In this document: piece by piece, positions 1 through 6,044 of the stretch
Layout of the letters: each line of letters opens with the position of its first letter
How positions within the stretch are numbered: position 1 is the first letter of the stretch
Program-made: the position numbers and the translations under genes
Assembly (NCBI GenBank): GCA_030637065.1
Contig: DAOVVQ010000005.1
Span: 1-30,760 of the forward strand
Length of the DNA stretch: 30,760 bases
Source of the DNA: Planctomycetota bacterium
Lineage (GTDB): Bacteria > Planctomycetota > Phycisphaerae > Sedimentisphaerales > Anaerohalosphaeraceae
Reading direction: 5' to 3'
Notes under the pieces: generated by a model
Databases searched by the model: none
The model's input: only the letters and a program-made list of their open reading frames with translations
Told to the model about the DNA's origin: nothing

Positions 1-1
1 C

Positions 2-178
2 CGTGATTTGTTGGAAGCCCAGGACTCGCTTCTGTCGGCTCAAAATGGGTTAACGTCGGCGGTTATAAGTTACCGGGTAGCTGAGTTGCAGTTGCAGCGC
101 GATATGGGAGTGCTGCGTATTGACGAAAAGGGATTGTGGCAAGAATTTGATCCACGGGAGATTAGCCATGAACAATGA
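2..178 (+). CDS. C-terminal fragment of a TolC-family outer membrane efflux protein (5' end outside window)
   Basis: An open frame runs from the left edge of the window to TGA at 176-178, giving about 58 residues. It begins RDLLEAQDSLLSAQNGL and continues with SYRVAELQLQRDMG. This heptad-rich helix, with 'LLEAQDSLLSAQN' followed by 'Y..AELQLQRDMGVL', matches the last coiled-coil hairpin of TolC/OprM-type outer membrane channels, which ends in L.R..G.L. Such channels form the outer duct of tripartite pumps. The following three genes encode the other two components, which supports the call. The frame overlaps the next gene by 11 bp, so the two are translationally coupled. Only the tail is visible, so the subfamily cannot be decided. 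Confidence 0.72.
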   Translation, partial: RDLLEAQDSLLSAQNGLTSAVISYRVAELQLQRDMGVLRIDEKGLWQEFDPREISHEQ

Positions 179-1997
179 CAAAACGAGTTTATTTGGTTTC
201 CTTCAGAAGAGGCCTTTGTTAGCGGTACTGATCGTGCTCCTGATAGTGGTGATGGGCTTTTTTGTGGTCAGGCAGGTGAGCCGGACTGACGATGCCCTTG
301 CCGGGGACATGGCGACCTTTGAGGTGCAGCGGGGGCCGCTGAGGATAAGTATAACCGAAGCGGGGACTATTAAGGCCCGCGATATGGTGATAATAAAGAA
401 CGAGGTGGAAGGTCGAACTTCGCTTCTTTACCTGATACCGGAGGGTACGCAGGTCAAGAAGGGCGATCTGCTGATCGATCTGGATGCCAGTATACTCATG
501 GATAACCAGCTTGAGGAGGAGATCCGCGTTGAAAACGGCAAGGCCGCGTTCATAAATGCCCGTGAGAGCCTGGCAATCGAGCAAAACGAAGGTCTAAGCG
601 AGATTCTGAGAACCAAGTCGCAACTTAAGCTTGCCCAACTGGACCTGAATAAATATCAGGAAAAAGAATATCCCAACGAGCTAAATGAGGCTAAACAAAG
701 GATTAGTCTTGCGGAGGAGGAATTAGAACGAGCCGGGAAGGAATTGGAATGGTCTGAAAAGCTGTTCGAGGAGAAGTATATTTCCAACACCGAACTGCAG
801 ATGGATATATTAACGGAACACAGAAAGGCTCTGGACCTTGAACTGGCGCAGAACAACCTGCAGCTATTGGAGAAGTATACTTACGAGAGAGAGTTGGAGC
901 AGCTTGCAAGCGATGTACGACAGGCCGAGATGGCTCTTGAACGTGCCGAGCATGAGGCCAGGGCCGATGAAGCCAGGGCCCAGGCGAATCTCATTGCCAG
1001 GGAGGCCGAGTACGAGCGCCAGAAGGACAAGCTGGTAAAGACCACGGAGCAATTGGGCAAGACCAAGATCTATGCCCCTGCCGACGGTCTGGTGATCTAC
1101 GCCACCAGCGCCAAGGGCGGCGGCGGCAGGCACGCCCCGAGCAGAGAGCCTCTCGAGGAAGGCCAGGACATCCGGGAGCGGGAGGAATTGATATATCTTC
1201 CGACCGCCGATGCGGTAAAGGCTGAGATCGCCATTCACGAAACCAATCTGAGGCAGGTTCGTCTCGGACTTCCGGTCAAGATCACGGTCGATGCCATGCC
1301 GGGTAATCGCTTTGAAGGGGTAGTTCACAGCATTGCGCCTTTGCCCGATGCCAAAAGCAAATTCCTGAACCCGGACCTGAAGATATATCCGACGGATATT
1401 TACTTAGAGAGCGAAGGCAGTGATCTGCGAACCGGGATGAGTTGCCAGGCCGAGATCATAGTAGACGAATATGCCGACGCAGTATACGTTCCCGTTCAGG
1501 CGGTGATTCGGGTTGGTGGAGTACCGACCGCCTACGTCAAGGCGGGCAAGGACTTCGAGCCGCGTGAGGTCGAGATCGGGCTGGACAATAACCGCATGGT
1601 AAGGATCATCAGCGGTCTTGAAGAGGGTGAAGTGGTCTGGCTTACGCCACCGCTTGAAGACGCTGCTGTTGACATTTCCAAAGAAGACGTCGATTTGGAG
1701 CCGTTGCCGGGCGAGCAAGGGCGTAGAGGTCCGGGCGGCATGGAAGGCGACTTGCGGGATGACTTTGGACAAGAGCGGCCTGGCGGCGGTCAAGGTGGTC
1801 GAGGCCAGGGCGGTGGTGGTGGCCAGGGTGGTGGCGGTCAGGGCCAGAGACGGATGCCGCCGGGATTCGAGGATATGTCGCCCGAGGAACGCGATGCGAT
1901 GCGACAGAAGATGCAGAGTCTGTCACCTGAAGAGCGGGAAAAGATTCGACAGGAGAGATCGAACAAGCAACAGCAGCAGGAGGAAACCGTTCAGTGA
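168..1997 (+). CDS. HlyD/MacA-type periplasmic adaptor (membrane fusion protein) with Gly-rich C-terminal tail
   Basis: A 609-residue periplasmic adaptor linking the inner-membrane ABC transporter to the TolC-like channel. The ATG at 168 is chosen because CGGGAG lies 7 nt upstream; an in-frame TTG at 120 would add 16 unlikely residues. One N-terminal membrane segment spans about 17-35. The first half of the lipoyl (barrel-sandwich) domain is at 60-107 (V..G..VKKGDLL..LD), followed by a long coiled-coil hairpin at about 115-300. The lipoyl domain closes at 'KTKIYAPADGLVIY' (298-311). Beta-barrel and membrane-proximal domains follow to about 500. Unusual for the family is the tail from 516 to 609: a Gly/Gln/Arg-rich stretch (about 538-560), then two 'SPEER' repeats and a poly-Gln end. 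The stop overlaps the next start (GTGA). Confidence 0.9.
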   Translation: MNNDKTSLFGFLQKRPLLAVLIVLLIVVMGFFVVRQVSRTDDALAGDMATFEVQRGPLRISITEAGTIKARDMVIIKNEVEGRTSLLYLIPEGTQVKKGDLLIDLDASILMDNQLEEEIRVENGKAAFINARESLAIEQNEGLSEILRTKSQLKLAQLDLNKYQEKEYPNELNEAKQRISLAEEELERAGKELEWSEKLFEEKYISNTELQMDILTEHRKALDLELAQNNLQLLEKYTYERELEQLASDVRQAEMALERAEHEARADEARAQANLIAREAEYERQKDKLVKTTEQLGKTKIYAPADGLVIYATSAKGGGGRHAPSREPLEEGQDIREREELIYLPTADAVKAEIAIHETNLRQVRLGLPVKITVDAMPGNRFEGVVHSIAPLPDAKSKFLNPDLKIYPTDIYLESEGSDLRTGMSCQAEIIVDEYADAVYVPVQAVIRVGGVPTAYVKAGKDFEPREVEIGLDNNRMVRIISGLEEGEVVWLTPPLEDAAVDISKEDVDLEPLPGEQGRRGPGGMEGDLRDDFGQERPGGGQGGRGQGGGGGQGGGGQGQRRMPPGFEDMSPEERDAMRQKMQSLSPEEREKIRQERSNKQQQQEETVQ

Positions 1998-2719
1998 TAG
2001 ATAAGGCCAAGCCAGATTCGTCCGAGGGTATTATCCGGCTCGAGGACGTTCATAAGATCTACCAGATGGGCAGCAATCAGGTCAACGCCCTGGCGGGAGT
2101 TAGTATATCCTTCGAGCGCGGCAGTTTTTGGGCGATCATGGGTCCGAGCGGGTCGGGTAAGAGTACGATGATGAATATCTTAGGCTGTCTGGACCATCTG
2201 ACCAGAGGGCGATACACTTTGGAGGGGGAAGATGTCAGCGATCTTGACGACGACGCCCTGAGTGAGTTTCGGTTAAGGCACCTTGGCTTTATCTTTCAGA
2301 GTTTCAACCTGATACCGCAACTGACGGTCCAGAAGAACATCGAATTGCCGCTGTACTATTTGGGCTGGGACGCCGCCGATAGCGCCAAGCGTGCTACCGA
2401 ACTTGCCCTGCGGGTCGGTCTCGATGGCAGGCTCGATCATCACCCGACGGAGCTTTCCGGCGGCCAGATGCAGCGGGTCGCAATCGCACGCGCCCTTGCC
2501 AACGACCCGCAGATCCTCCTGGCCGACGAGCCTACCGGAAATCTCGACACGGCAACGGGAGAGCAGATACTCAACCTGCTCAACGAACTTCACGACCAGG
2601 GCAAGACGATCATTATGGTAACACACGAAGCGTATATCGCCGCCTATGCCCAGAAGCAGCTTCACATGCTTGACGGTAAAATTGACAGGATCGAGGAAAA
2701 CGGCAATGGCACAAAGTAG
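1994..2719 (+). CDS. ABC transporter ATP-binding protein, MacB/LolD type
   Basis: A 241-residue cytoplasmic ATPase that should power the adjacent MacB-like permease. The GTG start at 1994 overlaps the upstream stop by 4 bp and has AGGAGG 10 nt before it (1978-1983). Visible motifs are Walker A GPSGSGKST (50-58), Q-loop Gln102, signature LSGGQ (154-158), Walker B ILLADEPT (174-181), D-loop NLD (183-185) and switch His211. The segment 'NALAGVSISFERGSFWAIMGPSG' is typical of the MacB/LolD/FtsE group. The length is normal. In classic MacB the ATPase and permease are fused; here they are separate genes, which is common in this group. The substrate (peptide, lipoprotein, antibiotic or other amphiphile) cannot be read from the sequence. 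Confidence 0.93.
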   Translation: MIDKAKPDSSEGIIRLEDVHKIYQMGSNQVNALAGVSISFERGSFWAIMGPSGSGKSTMMNILGCLDHLTRGRYTLEGEDVSDLDDDALSEFRLRHLGFIFQSFNLIPQLTVQKNIELPLYYLGWDAADSAKRATELALRVGLDGRLDHHPTELSGGQMQRVAIARALANDPQILLADEPTGNLDTATGEQILNLLNELHDQGKTIIMVTHEAYIAAYAQKQLHMLDGKIDRIEENGNGTK

Positions 2720-3974
2720 GTTCATGCGGGATATTCTGACGGGCATCGAGAACCTGCTGCTGCACAAGTTGCGTTCGTTTTTGACGATGTTGGGCGTGGT
2801 TTTCGGTGTGGCGAGCGTGGTGGCGATGCTGGCGGTAGGCGAAGGGGCCAGCAAGGAGGCTCTCGAGCAGATCCGCAAGTTGGGCAGCAATAATATAATC
2901 ATTTCTTCCATCAAATCCATAGACGAAGAGAGTTCCGCCACGACTGTGTCTTATATGAGTATTTACGGTCTGACCTACGACGACCATGCCCGGATGGCGG
3001 AAACCTTCAGTACCATAAAACGAACGGCCCCGGTCAAGATCATACGCAAAGAGGCGCGTCTTTCGACGAGGATGTTAGAGCTTCGTCTTGTGGGCACGAC
3101 GCCGGAATGGTTTGAGCTGGTAAAACGACCGGTGATCGCCGGACGGATCCTGATGGACGAGGACCTGGAGGAAGAGTCGCCGGTGGTTGTTCTTACCGAA
3201 TTCGGCGCTCGAAAGATCCTTGCGACCGAGCATGCAATAGGACAGTCGCTCAAGATGGGCGGCGACTACTTCGAGATTGTCGGGATCGTAAAGAGTGAAA
3301 GCGGCGAGGCGGGAAACATTCAGGTCCCCGATCAGCAGGTCGACGCTTACATACCGATCGACCTTGCCAAGTCCTACTTTGGCGATACGATGTACAGGAG
3401 GACCGCCGGTTCGAGGGAACTCGAGATGGTCGAGCTTCACCAGATCATCGTCCAGGTCGACAGCATAGACAATGTCGAGAGCACCGCCGCCGGCATCGAG
3501 CAGATGATAAGGCGTTTCCACAAGAAGAAGGATTACATAATCAGCGTGCCGCTGGCACTGCTTCGGCAGGCGGAGGCGACCAAGCGAACGTTCAATATTG
3601 TGTTAGGCTCGATCGCCTGCATCAGTCTGCTTGTCGGCGGGATCGGGATCATGAACATCATGTTAGCCTCGGTTACGGAGAGGACGCGTGAGATAGGAAT
3701 TCGGCGAGCCATCGGGGCCAAGAAGAAGCAGATCATTACGCAGTTTCTTATCGAGACGGTGGTGCTGTCGACGATCGGCGGCATTATTGGCGTTGGGATC
3801 GGAGTGATAATACCGTGGCTGATAACCTATTTTTCCAAGATGCCGACGGTCAATACCGCGTTGGGTATCCTGATGCCGCTATTTGTCAGTGCAGCGATAG
3901 GCATCATTTTCGGTTTATACCCAGCCGTTCGTGCGGCGAATGTCGACCCGATAGTCGCTCTGAGGCACGAATAG
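2706..3974 (+). CDS. MacB-like ABC transporter permease (FtsX/MacB_PCD family)
   Basis: A 422-residue inner-membrane permease. The ATG at 2706 lies within the ATPase gene (14-bp overlap) and has GAGG at 2693-2696; earlier in-frame starts would only extend it with an out-of-family sequence. The layout is that of MacB-type permeases: TM1 at about 24-46 (SFLTMLGVVFGVASVVAMLAVGEGA), a large periplasmic core domain (about 50-295), then three C-terminal TM helices with the family signature IGIMNIMLASVTERTREIGIRRAIGA (split here for description) at about 335-360. The protein ends in 'AVRAANVDPIVALRHE', the usual MacB end. With the preceding genes it forms a complete tripartite mechanotransmission exporter. 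Confidence 0.93.
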   Translation: MAQSRFMRDILTGIENLLLHKLRSFLTMLGVVFGVASVVAMLAVGEGASKEALEQIRKLGSNNIIISSIKSIDEESSATTVSYMSIYGLTYDDHARMAETFSTIKRTAPVKIIRKEARLSTRMLELRLVGTTPEWFELVKRPVIAGRILMDEDLEEESPVVVLTEFGARKILATEHAIGQSLKMGGDYFEIVGIVKSESGEAGNIQVPDQQVDAYIPIDLAKSYFGDTMYRRTAGSRELEMVELHQIIVQVDSIDNVESTAAGIEQMIRRFHKKKDYIISVPLALLRQAEATKRTFNIVLGSIACISLLVGGIGIMNIMLASVTERTREIGIRRAIGAKKKQIITQFLIETVVLSTIGGIIGVGIGVIIPWLITYFSKMPTVNTALGILMPLFVSAAIGIIFGLYPAVRAANVDPIVALRHE

Positions 3975-4016
3975 CGTCGCTTAACGGTTTCGGCGGCGAG
4001 GAATAAGGAGTAAAAT

Positions 4017-4406
4017 ATCGTTTTCGATGCGATAACAAGCAGGTTTAAGGAAAACAGAATCGGCTTTTGGGTTTCATACCGGTGGCTGGTCGGTCTGTTT
4101 GTAATTGCGGTATTGTGCGACGCCGCCAGCACGATTTATTTCATGTTAGAGTCCGGGCCGGGATATGCCGATCTGGAAATGCATCCGTTTGTCAGTTTTT
4201 CCTCCAGGATGTTCGGCCCCGTAGCCGGTCCGCTTGTAGGGGCAGCCGTCAAGATCGCCACGGCAATTCCCGTTGCCATCTACTGTAGAAAGATCGCGAT
4301 CCATATCTTCGTTGGGGCGTCATTCCTCTTCTTTTGGGCCGGGTGGTATAATGTCTGGGGTTACGATCTTTACACGCCTAATATCCTCAGGTGGCTGTCT
4401 TTTTAG
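4017..4406 (+). CDS. Small multi-helix membrane protein, DUF5658-like, with non-canonical start
   Basis: The frame is open after TAA at 4011-4013 and ends at TAG 4404-4406, encoding at most 129 residues. It contains about three hydrophobic helices: 'YRWLVGLFVIAVLCDAAST', 'GPVAGPLVGAAVKIATAIPVA' and 'IFVGASFLFFWAGWYNVWGY'. The D(A)AST motif in helix 1 and 'GP...K' in helix 2 resemble the DUF5658 family of unknown function (my recollection, not searched). A strong AAGGAG at 4005-4010 lies 6 nt before codon ATC at 4017. No ATG or GTG lies in frame before helix 1, and the first TTG (4113) would cut that helix. I therefore place the start at or near ATC 4017; a sequencing error or programmed frameshift is an alternative. 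It may be co-transcribed with the efflux operon. Confidence 0.55.
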   Translation: MVFDAITSRFKENRIGFWVSYRWLVGLFVIAVLCDAASTIYFMLESGPGYADLEMHPFVSFSSRMFGPVAGPLVGAAVKIATAIPVAIYCRKIAIHIFVGASFLFFWAGWYNVWGYDLYTPNILRWLSF

Positions 4407-4520
4407 AGACGGGACCTTAGAGGTGGCCTTGCTGTTTGTATCGTCATGCCGGTATGGATAAGCGGCTGGCGGTTCGCAGATAATGTGGGTTTAAAGTCCC
4501 GGTCGAACTTGAAATGCGCA

Positions 4521-4603
4521 TAAAAACAGGCGGGTATTACCCGCCTGTCGGGAGGTGCCGTGTTAGAACACCACTCCTCCAAAACTCATCACCCTAACCT
4601 CAC
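4521..4603 (-). ncRNA. Candidate small RNA (about 83 nt) with own promoter and terminator
   Basis: Read on the minus strand, a sigma70-like promoter (4610-4638) is followed by about 25 nt of leader. Next comes a hairpin in which GGAGG (4576-4580) faces CCTCC (4551-4555), with an inner GTGT/ACAC helix. Last is a perfect 10-bp hairpin with a 3-nt loop and a U-tract (4522-4548). The predicted transcript runs from about 4603 to about 4521. It includes an 8-codon frame, MSFGGVVF, preceded by GAGG 8 nt upstream, so a leader-peptide or dual-function RNA is possible. No known RNA family is recognised. The call rests on the coincidence of promoter, structure and terminator at small-RNA spacing; expression and conservation are unknown. 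Confidence 0.5.
4522..4548 (-). terminator. Intrinsic terminator of the small-RNA candidate
   Basis: ACAGGCGGGT (4526-4535), 3-nt loop, ACCCGCCTGT (4539-4548): a perfect 10-bp GC-rich stem. On the minus strand it is followed directly by TTTTTA. On the plus strand the same hairpin lies 120 bp after the membrane-protein gene but has no U-tract, so it would be weak in that direction. Confidence 0.75.
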
Positions 4604-4609
4604 TATCGG

Positions 4610-4638
4610 AATGTACCACGTCGGTGCAGAACATGCAA
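4610..4638 (-). promoter_or_regulatory. Sigma70-like promoter for the small-RNA candidate
   Basis: On the minus strand: -35 TTGCAT (4633-4638), 17-nt spacer, -10 TACATT (4610-4615). Four of six bases match the consensus at -35 and four of six at -10, with optimal spacing. The predicted start site is near 4603. Confidence 0.5.
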
Positions 4639-4753
4639 GAAAAAAACCGGAGAAATCGAAAAAGTATAGGATGATTTCAGTCTGAAAAAGGACCCGGTTC
4701 CGGCGGCCCTGCGGCGGTTTCGCGTCAATGACAAGGCGCTTGTGGGGCTGGTG

Positions 4754-4939
4754 TTACCTGATGCTGTTAAAACCAGATTTTTGATGGTTTTTTGGGGGGT
4801 AAGGCAGATTTTTTTGTTTTTTTGGGTTTTTTTCGATTTTTATAGAAACATAGAGCATGGCGTCTGCGTCTATATATATGGAGCGCAGGTCGTCGGAGGG
4901 CGGCTCGGAATTTATAGTACATAAAATAAGCTTTTTCAT
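4754..4939 (-). CDS. Possible small ORF, 61 residues, unrecognised
   Basis: ATG at 4939 on the minus strand is preceded by an unusually strong Shine-Dalgarno run (GGAGGAGGGTG directly before the ATG). The frame starts MKKLILCTINSEPPSDDLRS and becomes Lys/Pro-rich in its second half because it reads through homopolymer A/T tracts (KIEKNPKKQKNLPYPPKNHQ). The first half could be a genuine short protein; the second half looks like translated low-complexity DNA. The 11-bp hairpin at 4953-4984 would form in its 5' leader, just before the Shine-Dalgarno. I do not recognise it and cannot exclude a chance frame. Confidence 0.25.
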   Translation of the reverse strand: MKKLILCTINSEPPSDDLRSIYIDADAMLYVSIKIEKNPKKQKNLPYPPKNHQKSGFNSIR

Positions 4940-4952
4940 CACCCTCCTCCGG

Positions 4953-4990
4953 AGCCAGATTCCGTTTTGTACTGGAATCTGGCTTTTTTT
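4953..4990 (+). terminator. Strong intrinsic terminator without an assigned gene
   Basis: AGCCAGATTCC (4953-4963), 10-nt loop, GGAATCTGGCT (4974-4984): a perfect 11-bp stem followed by a run of seven T (4984-4990). It points rightwards. The nearest plus-strand gene upstream ends 550 bp earlier, so it may end a short non-coding transcript from the 4840-4950 region. Confidence 0.7.
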
Positions 4991-5198
4991 GTCGCTTGAG
5001 CAGGGGCAAAAGGTGGATTTACGTTCATGTGAGCCCATAAAGCGGCTCTGGCCTGGAAAATTCTTTTGGTTATCGGATTGTCAGGGGTTAACATTGCCTG
5101 TTCGAGGCGTGGTGAAAGAGACAGCAACGCCCCCAGCCGGCTGGGCAGAAACGGCGGTTGGCGGCAGAATTAAAACACTATGATATGCGGGGTAAGCA

Positions 5199-5717
5199 AT
5201 GACAAGAACGGTTGATGTGAGAGAAGTAAGCGGGAATTTTGATGATTATCTTCTGGTGGATGTCCGCATGGGCGGCGAGTTTGCGAATGTCCATGTCGAT
5301 GGCGCTGTGAATATGCCGCTGGACGGTCTGGGCGGTTCGGTGTCCGAATTGAAGGACCAGGCCGCCGGTAAGAAGATCGCGCTGATGTGTCTGGGCGGTA
5401 AGCGGGCGTCCATGGCATACGAGAAGCTGACGGGGCAGGGGATTGACATCTGCTTCGTGGTGGAAGGCAGCATAAAGGCGTGGCAGGAGGCCGACCTTGC
5501 CGTGATAAAAGGGGCTGGGACGATCTCGTTGGAGCGGCAGGTTCGGATTGCCGCAGGCACGCTGGTGCTGACGGGTGTGCTGCTGGGCGTATTCGTGCAT
5601 CCGGGGTTTCTGGCCCTTTCCGGCTTCGTAGGTGCCGGGCTTATCTTCGCCGGCGTTACCGACACGTGCGGGATGGCAATGCTTTTTGCCCGAATGCCGT
5701 GGAACCGTAGCGACTGA
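5199..5717 (+). CDS. Rhodanese-like protein with C-terminal DUF2892 membrane domain (YgaP-like)
   Basis: A 172-residue membrane-anchored sulfurtransferase-type protein. The rhodanese domain covers about 3-102. It has the Asp-Val-Arg motif LLVDVR (18-23), the 'HVDGAVNMPL' element (32-41) and the active-site loop MCLGGKRA with catalytic Cys64 (63-70). Two TM helices (about 114-132 and 137-158) and the ending 'GVTDTCGMAMLFARMPWN' match DUF2892 as in E. coli YgaP. Rhodaneses carry persulfide on the active Cys; in YgaP the membrane domain has been linked to thiocyanate export. The ATG at 5199 has GGGG 7-10 nt upstream. The next gene follows after 38 bp on the same strand and is also a thiol-redox protein, so a small shared unit is likely. 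Confidence 0.9.
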   Translation: MTRTVDVREVSGNFDDYLLVDVRMGGEFANVHVDGAVNMPLDGLGGSVSELKDQAAGKKIALMCLGGKRASMAYEKLTGQGIDICFVVEGSIKAWQEADLAVIKGAGTISLERQVRIAAGTLVLTGVLLGVFVHPGFLALSGFVGAGLIFAGVTDTCGMAMLFARMPWNRSD

Positions 5718-5755
5718 TCGAAATATCCAGGCGAAGCAAAGGAAAGGGTATTATC

Positions 5756-6013
5756 ATGAAGCTTGACGACAAAACAGTGGAGTTGATCGCGATCGGCGCG
5801 TCGATTACAGCTAATTGCCAGCCGTGCCTTCAGTATCATGTAGCAAAGGGCCGGGAGCACGGACTCGACGACGACCTGATCCGCAATGCGATCGCGGTTG
5901 GCAAGATGGTCAAGAAGGGTGCCGCTGCGAAGATGGAAAAGTACGCCTCGACGGTACTGGATGATTGCGGCAGCGACGCAAACGTCTCGGATAATGAATG
6001 CGGGCAAAGCTAA
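5756..6013 (+). CDS. AhpD/carboxymuconolactone-decarboxylase-family CxxC protein
   Basis: An 85-residue cytoplasmic protein. The AhpD-core motif CQPCLQYH is visible (Cys21, Cys24, His28), within the usual context 'IAIGASITANCQPCLQYH' and followed by 'HGLDDDLIRNAIAVGKMVKKGA'. Members with CxxC...H act as thiol-dependent peroxidase/reductase partners (AhpD type). True decarboxylases lack this motif, so a redox role is more likely. The length is normal for the single-domain form; the last 15 residues (DDCGSDANVSDNECGQS) add two more Cys, which may be of interest. GGAAAGGG precedes the ATG. It sits 38 bp after the rhodanese gene and converges on the large kinase gene with a 31-bp gap and no visible terminator. 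Confidence 0.88.
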   Translation: MKLDDKTVELIAIGASITANCQPCLQYHVAKGREHGLDDDLIRNAIAVGKMVKKGAAAKMEKYASTVLDDCGSDANVSDNECGQS

Positions 6014-6044
6014 CCAAGCTGCAAATCCGCTGTGGAATCGAAGG

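Larger units (their letters stand above)
4407..5198. other. Long intergenic region carrying RNA-like signals
   Basis: About 790 bp without a confident protein gene. From left to right it holds a minus-strand small-RNA candidate (4521-4603) with its promoter, a GC-rich stretch near 4690-4735, a T-rich tract on the plus strand (4768-4840), a possible 61-residue minus-strand ORF (4754-4939), and a strong plus-strand terminator (4953-4990). The last 200 bp before the rhodanese gene show no clear promoter to me. Confidence 0.6.

Noticed and set aside
4560..4685. A 41-codon GTG-started frame on the plus strand with GGAGG 4 nt upstream
   Set aside because: It lies exactly antisense to the small-RNA candidate; its GGAGG is one arm of that RNA's hairpin, and the peptide (VLEHHSSKTHHPNL...) has no recognisable feature.
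4769..4791. AAAACCA/TGGTTTT hairpin as a terminator
   Set aside because: The stem is almost all A-T, with two G-C pairs, so it is too weak to call.
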